Positions 23,058 through 31,246 of a stretch of DNA of 64,000 nucleotides are shown here, piece by piece. A model generated the notes under the pieces. It saw nothing but the letters and a program-made list of their open reading frames with translations, made no database searches and was not told where the DNA came from. Numbering within the stretch: the first letter of the stretch is position 1; each line of letters starts with the position of its first letter. A program made the translations under genes and the position numbers. The stretch comes from Polynucleobacter sp. MWH-Jannik1A5 (lineage in GTDB: Bacteria > Pseudomonadota > Gammaproteobacteria > Burkholderiales > Burkholderiaceae), in contig NZ_JACVPQ010000001.1 in NCBI RefSeq assembly GCF_018881795.1, forward strand, positions 345,275 through 409,274. Reading direction: 5' to 3'.

Positions 23058-24026
23058 ATGACTAATTTTCTAGACCCTGCGATTCTATTTTTTATTTTTG
23101 GTGTATTTGCAGGATCCGTAAAGTCCAACCTCGAAATTCCTCCGCAGATTTCTCGGTTTCTATCGCTTTATTTATTAATGGCTCTGGGACTGAAAGGCGG
23201 CTTTGCACTTCATAAGTCCGGGTTTACCGCTGAGATTGCTTTCTCATTAGGCTTGGCAGTATTTCTTGCCGTCATCATCCCTATTATTGGCTACTGGATT
23301 TTAAGAAGAAAGCTCAGCGCATTTGATGCTGCTGCAATTGCCGCCACCTATGGTTCGGTCAGCGCTGTTACCTTTATTACCGCCACACAATATTTAGATC
23401 AGTTCAATATTGCCTATGGCGGCCATATGGCAGCAGCGATGGCGCTCATGGAGTCCCCTGCCATTATTTTGGCCATAGTCCTTGCCAATAAAGCCAGAGC
23501 ATCTATGGCAACAGGTTCAACAGCTAAACATGAGCCTGCTGGAATTTCTAAAATATTGCATGAGTCCTTTACCGATGGCGCGCAACTACTATTGCTGGGA
23601 TCCATGGCGGTGGCATTAGTGAGTGGAGACTCAGGGCAAAAGTTAATGGCCCCTTTTTCAATTGATCTCTTTAAGGGGATGTTGGCTTTCTTCTTGCTAG
23701 ACATGGGACTCATGGCTGCAAGAAACTTCAAGGGCTTAAGAGGTAAGCCACCAATTACTTTGCTCTACGCAATTGGCTCACCACTATCACATGCTCTATT
23801 AGCGCTTGCGCTCTGCAAATTAATTGGACTCCCGTTAGGCAACACTATATTGCTGATGGTGCTGGCATCTAGCGCATCATATATTGCGGTACCAGCGGTT
23901 TTACGTCATGCCTTACCTGAAGTGAACCCTGCCCTCTATATGGGAATGTCCTTGGGGATTACTTTCCCGTTCAACATTATTTTAGGCATTCCGCTTTACA
24001 CCCTGATTGCCACCCAATTGTTATAA
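23058..24026 (+). CDS. SbtA-like sodium-dependent bicarbonate transporter
   Basis: 322 aa, about ten transmembrane helices. The start LDPAILFFIFGVFAGSVKSNLEIPPQISRFLSLYLLMALGLKGG and the inverted-repeat segment GSVSAVTFITATQYLD match the SbtA family (DUF897, PF05982), known from cyanobacterial high-affinity HCO3- uptake. No SbtB gene is adjacent. It is cotranscribed with the NhaR-like regulator. In a heterotroph the bicarbonate may feed carboxylases; that is inference. Confidence 0.88.
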   Translation: MTNFLDPAILFFIFGVFAGSVKSNLEIPPQISRFLSLYLLMALGLKGGFALHKSGFTAEIAFSLGLAVFLAVIIPIIGYWILRRKLSAFDAAAIAATYGSVSAVTFITATQYLDQFNIAYGGHMAAAMALMESPAIILAIVLANKARASMATGSTAKHEPAGISKILHESFTDGAQLLLLGSMAVALVSGDSGQKLMAPFSIDLFKGMLAFFLLDMGLMAARNFKGLRGKPPITLLYAIGSPLSHALLALALCKLIGLPLGNTILLMVLASSASYIAVPAVLRHALPEVNPALYMGMSLGITFPFNIILGIPLYTLIATQLL

Positions 24027-24055
24027 AAGCTCTCTATAGGTAACCGAGATAAGCT

Positions 24056-24898
24056 ATGGGCATCTTTTCTAAACGGTCAGTTAGTCTTTTAACGAAGCAT
24101 GGTAAAGAAAAAGTAATTGCTGAGGTACTCGGCACTCAAGCCTCTTGTTTTGTAATACAAACAGACGCCTATGACACTGATTTATTGGGTACCTTTACAC
24201 AAGAAACTCCTCGATACGGCTCACAGCTTGATGCCGCTAGAAAAAAGGCAGCTATCGGAATGGAGTTACTGAAGCTTGACTTAGGTTTGGCAAATGAAGG
24301 CGCGTTTATTAATGATCCCTACGCTGGCATCATGCCTTGGAATAATGAATTGATAGTTCTAGTAGATCAACAGCACCAGTTAGAAATTACTGGTTTTTCT
24401 AGTGGTCCAGCACAAAATGAGAATGGCTATATAAGCCACTGGGAAGAGCTCGCAAAGTTTGCCGATTCTGCACTCTTTCCTTCGCATTATTTAGTAGTAA
24501 AGCCAACCGATGAATATCACCCCCAATCCAGAAAAGGGATTCAAGATTTAGTGGAGCTGAAAGACGCCTTTGAATGGGCGAAAGGTCTGTCTTCAAAGGG
24601 TATTGTGTATGTAGAAAATGATTTACGTGCGTTTGCCAATCCAACCCGCATGGAAAACATACGCAAAGCTGCGATTGATTTAGCAAATAAAATGAATTCA
24701 GTCTGTCCCGAATGCAGTACACCCGGATTTTGGATTACGGATGTGAAACGGGGGCTTCCATGCAACGCCTGTGGACTAGCAACAGATGAAGAAATAGCCA
24801 AAATCTGGAGCTGCCTTAAATGTGGCTATCAAGAAACTGAGGGAATGAAAGTTCTGAGGTTTGCAGACCCCTCAAAATGCAAGCGCTGCAATCCTTAG
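24056..24898 (+). CDS. Zinc-ribbon-containing protein of unknown function (DUF6671-like)
   Basis: 280 aa, soluble. The N-terminal part (SLLTKHGKEKVIAEVL, then KKAAIGMELLKLDLGLANEGAF) resembles the DUF6671 family. The C-terminus has four CxxC pairs (CPEC, CNAC, CLKC, CKRC) that should form two zinc ribbons. It starts 29 bp after the SbtA-like gene on the same strand and is probably in that operon. Function unknown. Confidence 0.7.
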   Translation: MGIFSKRSVSLLTKHGKEKVIAEVLGTQASCFVIQTDAYDTDLLGTFTQETPRYGSQLDAARKKAAIGMELLKLDLGLANEGAFINDPYAGIMPWNNELIVLVDQQHQLEITGFSSGPAQNENGYISHWEELAKFADSALFPSHYLVVKPTDEYHPQSRKGIQDLVELKDAFEWAKGLSSKGIVYVENDLRAFANPTRMENIRKAAIDLANKMNSVCPECSTPGFWITDVKRGLPCNACGLATDEEIAKIWSCLKCGYQETEGMKVLRFADPSKCKRCNP

Positions 24899-24915
24899 AC
24901 CCCTCTTAAGTCAAG

Positions 24916-25518
24916 CTAATCCCGCCAGACTGGGTGCTTGTGCATAACCGAATTAAATAATTCAGATTCAAGATGTTGAGCCAACCATCTTTTAGTGGAT
25001 GGTATCGGCAATTGCTCAAATCGATTTACATCCACCATGGAAAACTGTCTCACAAAGGGAAAGATCGCGATATCTACCCAGGTCATCTGATCGCCCAGCA
25101 AGTATTGAGTCGCTTGCAAGGATTGCTCCATGGGCAGTAGCATAATTTGCAGCGCCTGTTCTAAAACCGCTTCTTGGTTTAGCTCTGGAAAGCGATTAGG
25201 ATACTTATATTGATCAAGCAGGGCTTTAAACGGTCCATCATTTTTTTCAATCCAAGCTTGTGCAATAGCATCATCAACATTTCCCCATCCAGCAGGGTCA
25301 GATTGATCGATAGCCCATCGCATAATATCGACACTTTGATCCAGAACCTCGTCACCCATACAAAGAACTGGCACCGTACCCTTGGGAGACACCAGCAACA
25401 TGGATTGAGGCTTATTGCGCAACTCAATTTCACGATGTTCAAACTCAATGTTCGCGTACTTTAAGGCCATGCGAGCACGCATTGCATAAGGGCATCTGCG
25501 ATAGGAATACAAAATCAT
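24916..25518 (-). CDS. Glutathione S-transferase family protein
   Basis: 200 aa. Thioredoxin-fold N-domain with a CPYA active-site motif (YSYRRCPYAMRARMAL), the cis-Pro strand GTVPVL and the glutathione gamma-glutamyl-binding LDQSVDIMRW. All-helical C-domain with the N-capping WVDIAIFPFVRQF. The Cys active site makes it closer to glutaredoxin-2/omega-class enzymes with thiol transfer activity. AGGAAC precedes the ATG. It lies downstream of the photolyase module, same strand. Confidence 0.9.
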   Translation of the reverse strand: MILYSYRRCPYAMRARMALKYANIEFEHREIELRNKPQSMLLVSPKGTVPVLCMGDEVLDQSVDIMRWAIDQSDPAGWGNVDDAIAQAWIEKNDGPFKALLDQYKYPNRFPELNQEAVLEQALQIMLLPMEQSLQATQYLLGDQMTWVDIAIFPFVRQFSMVDVNRFEQLPIPSTKRWLAQHLESELFNSVMHKHPVWRD

Positions 25519-25530
25519 TAAATGATGTTC

Positions 25531-25686
25531 CTATGAAATTTTTTTGTTTCTACAGGCATCTGAACAATACTTTACTGATTCCCAGTTTTTTGCCCAAGAC
25601 TTTCTCCAGGTCATTTCTTTTTTGCATACAACACAAACTTTGCTTGGGAGAAAACTTTTATTTCCTTTGAATGATGTCTTAGTCAT
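25531..25686 (-). CDS. DUF2256 zinc-knuckle protein (51 aa), photolyase partner
   Basis: A 51-aa gene below the usual ORF length cut-off. Translated from the ATG at 25686 it contains KSFLPSKVCVVCKKEMTWRK, then KYCSDACR: two CxxC-type pairs that should bind one zinc. This matches the DUF2256 family, very often encoded next to photolyase/cryptochrome genes. Its ATG is 5 bp past the photolyase stop and lacks a strong Shine-Dalgarno, so translation is probably coupled. Function is unknown. Confidence 0.85.
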   Translation of the reverse strand: MTKTSFKGNKSFLPSKVCVVCKKEMTWRKSWAKNWESVKYCSDACRNKKIS

Positions 25687-25691
25687 CGCTT

Positions 25692-27227
25692 TTAAAGGTC
25701 ATTAAGCTGGTTTAATATTTTCTGAGCATGGAGCGTAATTTCTTTTTGATCTTCATCACCAATTCGTTTCAGATTAGCCGTCATTAGCCGCGTTCTTGGG
25801 CTAGCCTCAAACTGATCTCGATGCTTGATCAAAAAATTCCAATATAAAGTGGTGATTGGGCACGCCTCTTCTCCATAGCGTACCTCAGGCTTATATTTGC
25901 AGGAGCCGCAATAGTTACTCATGCGCTTGATATAGGCACCACTGGCTATATACGGCTTACTTGTAAATCGACCCCCATTAGCAAACAAAGCCATACCTGC
26001 TGTATTAGGAAGCTCAACCCATTCGATCGCATCGACATAAATTGCTAAATACCACTCACATACTTCCTGCGGCAGAATTTCTGCCAAGAGTGCAAAGTTA
26101 CCCGTCACCATTAAACGCTGAATATGATGCGCATACCCGTATTGCAGGGTTTGGCCAATCGCATCTTTCATGCAAGCCATTTGCGTCTGCCCGGTCCAGT
26201 ACCACTTTGGTAGTGAACGCTCATGCCGATAGAAGTTATCTTGCGCCATCTTTGGCATATCTAGGTAATACATACCGCGTACGAATTCACGCCAGCCAAG
26301 TATCTGGCGTATAAAGCCTTCGATCGTCGAGAGGTCAAGAGAATACTCTTTCCAAGCAAGCAGAACTGCGTCTACTACTTCACGAGGATTAAGTAACTTA
26401 AGATTTAATGCACTCGATAAAATAGAGTGCCATCCAAATGGCGTATCCGTCCACATTGCATCTTGATAAACGCCAAAGTTTCTTAAGCGGTATTCCACAA
26501 AATATTCCAGAGCCTGGACTGCTTGCTCCCTCGTCACAGCCCAATTAAATGACTCCAGGGACCCTGGATGATCTGGGTAAGTCTTTTGAACCCAGTTCAG
26601 CACTTCTTGCGTAATGGCATCTACTGCAAATGATGCTGGAGCATCAATAATGCCGGGGCCTTTTTTAGGATAGGGCTTGCGGTTATCTTGATCAAAGTTC
26701 CACTGCCCGCCATCAGGATTACCCTCTCGGTCCACCAATATATTGTGCCGCTTACGCATCAGGCGATAGAAATACTCCAGCCTGAACTCTTTTTTATTTG
26801 CTGCCCACTCTACAAACTCTTGGCGGGAACAATAAAAATGCTCATCCTCCCGCATTTCTAATTCAATGCCAAGTTCTTTAGCTAATGCCTCAAGCTCCTG
26901 CTTGAGACGCCATTCGCCGGGCTCAATACAAACCAAGCGCTTCACTTTATTTTTTAGGATTTGCTCTCTCAGAACCTCAACAATTGGCAGTGGGGAACTT
27001 TTAATATAAGTGAGTGGATAGCCCTGCTTTTCTAGCTCAACTGCAAAGTGACGCATTGCAGATAGAAATAAGGCAATTTTGGCTTTATGCGACCAAACAT
27101 ACTGCGCCTCGTTAGCCGACTCGATCATGATGATTTGATCTGCTTGTGAATCGAGATCCCTCAGAGCAGAGCTCTGCAAATCGAGCTGATCACCCAAGAT
27201 CAAAATGAGGCGCTTAGGATGCTTCAT
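25692..27227 (-). CDS. FeS-type cryptochrome/photolyase (PhrB-like)
   Basis: 511 aa of the deoxyribodipyrimidine photolyase-related family (FeS-BCP, prokaryotic 6-4 photolyases). N-terminal Rossmann-like antenna domain (LILILGDQLDLQ), C-terminal FAD domain with GWREFVRGMYY, YGYAHHIQRLMVTGNFALL and WVELPN. Four Cys expected to hold the 4Fe-4S cluster are present (MACMKD, the two in YCGSCK, EEACP). The HH pair in YAHHIQR fits the 6-4 repair active site. Its ATG overlaps the DUF2805 stop by 4 bp. Confidence 0.92.
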   Translation of the reverse strand: MKHPKRLILILGDQLDLQSSALRDLDSQADQIIMIESANEAQYVWSHKAKIALFLSAMRHFAVELEKQGYPLTYIKSSPLPIVEVLREQILKNKVKRLVCIEPGEWRLKQELEALAKELGIELEMREDEHFYCSRQEFVEWAANKKEFRLEYFYRLMRKRHNILVDREGNPDGGQWNFDQDNRKPYPKKGPGIIDAPASFAVDAITQEVLNWVQKTYPDHPGSLESFNWAVTREQAVQALEYFVEYRLRNFGVYQDAMWTDTPFGWHSILSSALNLKLLNPREVVDAVLLAWKEYSLDLSTIEGFIRQILGWREFVRGMYYLDMPKMAQDNFYRHERSLPKWYWTGQTQMACMKDAIGQTLQYGYAHHIQRLMVTGNFALLAEILPQEVCEWYLAIYVDAIEWVELPNTAGMALFANGGRFTSKPYIASGAYIKRMSNYCGSCKYKPEVRYGEEACPITTLYWNFLIKHRDQFEASPRTRLMTANLKRIGDEDQKEITLHAQKILNQLNDL

Positions 27228-27487
27228 TTACTTTTATATTGCGTTGGGCAATAAGCCCGTGTGACATCTTCATTACGCAAAGCACTATGTTTGGTTGCTC
27301 GCCCAGTCACTCTTTTGCGCCAGAGCTCAAATGAGCTGCGTTTGAGCTCTCTTCGCATAATGGCAATCACTTGGGGCTCACCAAGGCCAAAGCTTTTCTC
27401 AATAGCGTCAAATGGGGTGCGATCCTCCCAGGCCATTTCAATCAGGCGAGATAAATCAGGTTCGGAAAGGGTTGCGGATTTTGACAC
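27224..27487 (-). CDS. DUF2805 / TIGR03643 family protein, photolyase partner
   Basis: 87 aa from a GTG at 27487. The core SRLIEMAWEDRTPFDAIEKSFGLGEPQVIAIMRRELKRSSFELWRKRV is a helix-turn-helix-like domain typical of TIGR03643. The basic tail (RATKHSALRNEDVTRAYC) suggests nucleic-acid contact. Overlaps the photolyase gene (ATGA). No Shine-Dalgarno; TAAACT lies 6 nt before the GTG. Confidence 0.85.
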   Translation of the reverse strand: MSKSATLSEPDLSRLIEMAWEDRTPFDAIEKSFGLGEPQVIAIMRRELKRSSFELWRKRVTGRATKHSALRNEDVTRAYCPTQYKSK

Positions 27488-27493
27488 TCAGCA

Positions 27494-27499
27494 AGTTTA
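27494..27499 (-). promoter_or_regulatory. -10-like TAAACT, leaderless start candidate
   Basis: TAAACT on the minus strand 6 nt before the GTG start of the DUF2805 gene. Confidence 0.4.
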
Positions 27500-27563
27500 A
27501 GACTTATTTACTAAACTAGCTTGAGCCCATGACTTTGCACTACAACGCATCCAAAACCCTCAT

Positions 27564-27914
27564 ATGATTGGAAAAATTCGTCAAAAATTGATTGCCTTGG
27601 ATCGGCCTGTTGTACAAAAGTCCCCGGAAATTATTTGCCCCATCTGTGACCGCCCAATCCCAGCCTCCCAGAGGGATGCACATCATCTCGTTCCCAAATC
27701 AAAGGGCGGCAAAATAACTGAATATCTACACCGCATTTGCCACAAGCAAATACACGCTTTATTTACCGAATCTGAATTAGCCCAGCAGTACCATCACGCC
27801 CAGATCCTAAGAGAGCATCCGGAGATGAAGAAATTTATTCAATGGGTGGCAAGCAAGCCCAATGACTTTTATGAAAAGACACGTAAAAGTGCCCGCCTAA
27901 AGTCAGGCAAATAG
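27564..27914 (+). CDS. HNH endonuclease-like protein
   Basis: 116 aa. A zinc/HNH motif is visible: CPICDRPIP, DAHHLVPKSKGG and LHRICHKQIHALFTE. The His pair and the later N/H positions fit a stand-alone HNH nuclease domain. Divergent from the photolyase module across 76 bp; whether it works with it is unknown. A short inverted repeat TTGCAC-N7-GTGCAA (27918-27936) follows the stop. Confidence 0.8.
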   Translation: MIGKIRQKLIALDRPVVQKSPEIICPICDRPIPASQRDAHHLVPKSKGGKITEYLHRICHKQIHALFTESELAQQYHHAQILREHPEMKKFIQWVASKPNDFYEKTRKSARLKSGK

Positions 27915-28039
27915 ATATTGCACCGCTTCAGTGCAAGTTGTTACACAAGGGTATCAAGAGCAATCCTCTTTTGGTGCATGTGATTTTGAAACTGTGCAAA
28001 CTCAAATATCGTTCCTATTTTTAAAACTTAAGATAAAGC

Positions 28040-28258
28040 ATGCGTATCAAAATTACAAAGAGTCTGGTATTGCCAGCCCAAATACTCGAGACTGAAAGCA
28101 TTCCTGAAGCCCTGTTTCCGGAAGGGGACTATCTTGCTAACCTCACGCCAGAGGGAAAGATTGAAGTAATTAACACCAGAAAAATTAAAGCCCTTTTCTC
28201 TTTCTCCCAATTTAGGGAGAAGGTATCGCTAGGGGAATTTATTGTGATGGAGGCCTAA
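28040..28258 (+). CDS. Small hypothetical protein
   Basis: 72 aa, mixed alpha/beta, no signal or membrane segment. It contains ALFPEGDYLANLTPEGKIEVINTRKIKALFSF. Not recognised. TAAGAT lies 5 nt before the ATG and no Shine-Dalgarno is present. Convergent with the next minus-strand gene, 9 bp apart. Confidence 0.5.
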   Translation: MRIKITKSLVLPAQILETESIPEALFPEGDYLANLTPEGKIEVINTRKIKALFSFSQFREKVSLGEFIVMEA

Positions 28259-28267
28259 TCCAAGAAA

Positions 28268-28642
28268 TCAATGGGTCAAATCCAAACTTTCTACCACTGA
28301 CGTCAAAGCAGCAACCGAAGTGAAAGCTTTTGCACTGGCTCCACTTAAATCTAAATCCTCCCAATTAAATTCGAGGGAGAAATGAGCAGACTCCACAATT
28401 AACTCATAACTGGTTGAGGGTTTATTGCTACTCTCCTTATGCTCTTCGCTAACTGGTACCCTCAAAGACTCAATGGCGGCAATTAAAGTGCTGACCTCAT
28501 TTCCCGTTAACTCTCTTGTTCGCAGCACATCGTCTGTTCTCTTGATGGAAATCTTAGAAACCTCATCAATCGTCACTTCATATTGATTTAGACCAAGCTC
28601 CATCCATACGGTTAATTCAAGGGCAATAGGATATGTCTTCAT
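28268..28642 (-). CDS. Hypothetical protein
   Basis: 124 aa, acidic, beta-rich, cytoplasmic. Segments SYELIVESAHFSLEFNWEDL and TGNEVSTLIAAIESLRVP suggest a small alpha/beta fold. Not recognised. Its ATG overlaps the preceding stop (TAATG), so the two genes form a coupled pair. Confidence 0.6.
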   Translation of the reverse strand: MKTYPIALELTVWMELGLNQYEVTIDEVSKISIKRTDDVLRTRELTGNEVSTLIAAIESLRVPVSEEHKESSNKPSTSYELIVESAHFSLEFNWEDLDLSGASAKAFTSVAALTSVVESLDLTH

Positions 28643-28869
28643 TAATCCACCTCATCAATATGCGGTTCATCAAAATGTTTTTGGGTTGGCTTGAGGCTTG
28701 CCTCTAGCTGAGCCCATCTACCTTGGTTTATTCGATAGGCGCAATCTTTAGCATGATTCTCGAGTAAGCCAAAAATAGTAGTTGTAGGGATTTTGCAATG
28801 AAGGCATCGATAAGCATGCTGGTGCTCTTCAATTTTTTCTTGTGGGTAATCGATATAAAACGGTCGCAT
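28642..28869 (-). CDS. Small zinc-finger-like hypothetical protein
   Basis: 75 aa from the ATG at 28869 (AAGGG upstream; a longer frame begins at 28893). A C2HC-type finger is visible: CLHC, then LLENHAKDC. Function unknown. Coupled by TAATG overlap to the gene at 28268. Confidence 0.6.
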   Translation of the reverse strand: MRPFYIDYPQEKIEEHQHAYRCLHCKIPTTTIFGLLENHAKDCAYRINQGRWAQLEASLKPTQKHFDEPHIDEVD

Positions 28870-29049
28870 AACAAACCCTTCTATCAAGATCAAGCTATGG
28901 AATGATCTTACACCTGCATTCTGTGGTTTGTGTACACAATTAAAGGCCTGATGCTAAGCCCTCCCTCGTCACCTAGTGAAAGTGCCGATAGGCTTAATCT
29001 CTACTTTGGTTAGACTAGGTCTTTATCTATCTTAGCAACTTAATACAAT

Positions 29050-29691
29050 ATGATTTGGTTAGGCCTTGCAGTAGCTATTTTTCTGGGCGCATTCATTGCC
29101 AGCCCACCCCATATATTCAAAAACTCGCCCCTAACCTGGCTGGCACCTACAGTCATTCTGTTTTTAGCAATCGCCTGGAACATCTCACCAAGTCTTCCAG
29201 GCCAACCTGCTGGAAAATTTTATGGCTTGATCTTTCACTTTTACGGAGCCTCATTATTAACAGCAATGTTTGGGCCAGCCATTGCTCTTTCCATATTATT
29301 TCCAGTAGCATTTCTAGGGGTCTATGTAGTTCAAGGAAATTATGAGGCAGCATCTCAGCACTACTTAATGGTCTGCGTATTGCCGACTTTCTTTGCCTAT
29401 CTATCCATACAGATTATTCAACGCTTCATACCAAAGCATTTATTTGTTCTCATTCTAGGAAACGGCTATGTGGCTGCGTTTATGAGCGTCATTCTGTCTG
29501 GCACTTTCTTGCTGGTCGCCAAAATGTTAATGGGAGAAGCGGGTCAACTAGATATTGAAGGTTGGTTACTTGGTCTAATTATTATTGCGTTTATGGAAGG
29601 TTCTTTGTCTGGCATGCTTTTAGCAATCATGCTTATTTTCAGGCCACACTGGGTTTCCACCTACAATGAAGAAGCTTATATGAGTCGATAG
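29050..29691 (+). CDS. CbiM-like ECF permease-type membrane protein
   Basis: 213 aa, about six transmembrane helices. The layout and segments LPTFFAYLSIQIIQRFIPKHLFVLILGNGYVAAFMSVILSGTFLL and EGSLSGMLLAIMLIFRPHW fit PF01891 (CbiM), the substrate component of cobalt/nickel ECF transporters. No CbiQ/CbiO partners are nearby and the N-terminal metal-binding His of CbiM is absent, so metal transport is uncertain. The 156-bp region upstream has a small AAGCC/GGCTT inverted repeat near 28957-28996 but no riboswitch I can recognise. TACAAT abuts the ATG. Confidence 0.55.
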   Translation: MIWLGLAVAIFLGAFIASPPHIFKNSPLTWLAPTVILFLAIAWNISPSLPGQPAGKFYGLIFHFYGASLLTAMFGPAIALSILFPVAFLGVYVVQGNYEAASQHYLMVCVLPTFFAYLSIQIIQRFIPKHLFVLILGNGYVAAFMSVILSGTFLLVAKMLMGEAGQLDIEGWLLGLIIIAFMEGSLSGMLLAIMLIFRPHWVSTYNEEAYMSR

Positions 29692-29724
29692 TTGTCGATT
29701 TAAATTTATCGAGAGAAGATCAAT

Positions 29725-30390
29725 ATGCTCCCATGCATTGAAATAGAAACCAGCCCAAACCCAACAGCAGCGGTAATCTGGCTCCATGGCCTTGGTGCCG
29801 ATGGCAATGATTTCGTTCCTATCATTCCTGAATTAAAACTCACCGGATGCCCAGGGATTCGCTTTGTATTTCCTAGTGCACCCAGTATGCCCGTCACCGT
29901 CAATGGTGGCTATGTGATGCCAGCTTGGTACGACATCATCGGCAGAAATCTCATGGATCAAGAAGATGCAGCAGGTATTCAAAAATCAGCAGCATCCATT
30001 GTCGAGCTCATTGATAAAGAAGCGAGCCGAGGCATTGCATACGACAAAATTGTGATTGCGGGCTTTTCACAAGGCTGTGCGATGGCTTTACATATTGGTT
30101 TACGTTTTCCACATAAGTTGGCAGGCATCATCGCTTTGTCAGGTTACTTGCCTCTTGCAATGAGTGCCAATATAGAAAAGCATTCAGCCAATTCCAATAC
30201 CCCTATTTTTATGGCGCACGGGACTTATGACCCAGTAGTGACCCTGGATCGGGCACAAGCATCTCATGCTCTGCTTGAAACAATGGGATATCAAGTTGAC
30301 TGGAACGAATATCCAATGGAGCACTCCGTCAATCATGAAGAACTCATGGATATCTCGCGCTTTTTACAGCAAGTTCTAAAAACTACATAA
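29725..30390 (+). CDS. Carboxylesterase / lysophospholipase-like hydrolase
   Basis: 221 aa alpha/beta hydrolase of the phospholipase/carboxylesterase family. WLHGLGADGNDFVPI oxyanion segment, nucleophile GFSQGCAMA, Asp in HGTYDPVV, His in MEHSVNHEE. GAGAGAAG is a good Shine-Dalgarno. Convergent with the TauE-like gene, whose end overlaps by 8 bp. Confidence 0.9.
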   Translation: MLPCIEIETSPNPTAAVIWLHGLGADGNDFVPIIPELKLTGCPGIRFVFPSAPSMPVTVNGGYVMPAWYDIIGRNLMDQEDAAGIQKSAASIVELIDKEASRGIAYDKIVIAGFSQGCAMALHIGLRFPHKLAGIIALSGYLPLAMSANIEKHSANSNTPIFMAHGTYDPVVTLDRAQASHALLETMGYQVDWNEYPMEHSVNHEELMDISRFLQQVLKTT

Positions 30391-31168
30391 GCCCATCAGC
30401 AATCAACTTAATACTAGCAATCAGCAAAAAGAATCTTACGGTTCGGTAATACCATTTCATAGAGATTTTTTTTGCTAAATAGAAGCCAAAGTAGACGCCA
30501 ATAGGCACGCAAGGCAATAAGATGATGGAAGTTGCTAGCTGCGGGTAGTTCAGCAGATCCAAATATGCATATGGCCCCAACTTCCCAAAATTAATAATGG
30601 TGAAAAAGATTCCCAAGGTTGATGTGTACGCCATTGGCAATAGCTTCTCTCTCAACATGTAGACCGTAATTGGTGGCCCACCGATATGCGCAACAAAAGA
30701 AGTAAAGCCAGAGATCAACCCCATTGCGCGCCCAAGCCAGGGATAAGGCTTGGTCTCTTGCATATCCATGCGCGACATAGCTAGGTTCTGAATTAAAAAG
30801 AGTAAGGTAAAAATACCGATTGAGAGCGTCAGAACCTGCGGAGTAATAGCAGTAAAGAAAACCATTCCCAATAAAAGTCCCACAATCGCTGGTGGAGAAA
30901 TAATTTTCAAAATCCGCCAATTAGCATTGCGAATAAATCTGCGCATACCAACTAAATCGATTGCAATCAGCAGTGGTAGCAAAATAGCCAGTGCTTCATT
31001 AATACTGGATTGACTTGCCATCAAGGGTAGCGACAGAATACCAAGCCCAGCTCCAAAGCCACTCTTTGATATCCCAACAATAATCACGCTCATGACTGCA
31101 AACACAAAAAATGTGAATGAATGTGCATGAAACGATTGAATTATCGAAGGTAGGATCACATCAAACAT
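30383..31168 (-). CDS. TauE/SafE-family sulfite or anion exporter
   Basis: 261 aa, about eight transmembrane helices in two repeats. VGISKSGFGAGLGILSLPLMA and GFTSFVAHIGGPPITVYMLR are the two signature halves of the TauE/SafE (PF01925) family. Substrate, often sulfite, sulfonate or another small anion, is not shown by context. Confidence 0.9.
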   Translation of the reverse strand: MFDVILPSIIQSFHAHSFTFFVFAVMSVIIVGISKSGFGAGLGILSLPLMASQSSINEALAILLPLLIAIDLVGMRRFIRNANWRILKIISPPAIVGLLLGMVFFTAITPQVLTLSIGIFTLLFLIQNLAMSRMDMQETKPYPWLGRAMGLISGFTSFVAHIGGPPITVYMLREKLLPMAYTSTLGIFFTIINFGKLGPYAYLDLLNYPQLATSIILLPCVPIGVYFGFYLAKKISMKWYYRTVRFFLLIASIKLIADGLM

Positions 31169-31195
31169 GGCTTGATACCAACAAAGGTAGGCGCC

Positions 31196-31226
31196 TTAAA
31201 AAGAAACAGGGCTCACTAGGAGCCCC
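31196..31226 (-). terminator. Rho-independent terminator
   Basis: Stem GGGCTC / GAGCCC (31209-31214 with 31220-31225) followed on the minus strand by TGTTTCTTTTT. Closes the TRAP binding-protein gene. Confidence 0.75.
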
Positions 31227-31246
31227 ATCGCGGCAAGATACTCTTT

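Noticed and set aside
28894-29049. Cobalamin or metal riboswitch before the CbiM-like gene
   Set aside because: A short AAGCC/GGCTT inverted repeat exists, but no B12-box, NiCo or other consensus element could be recognised.
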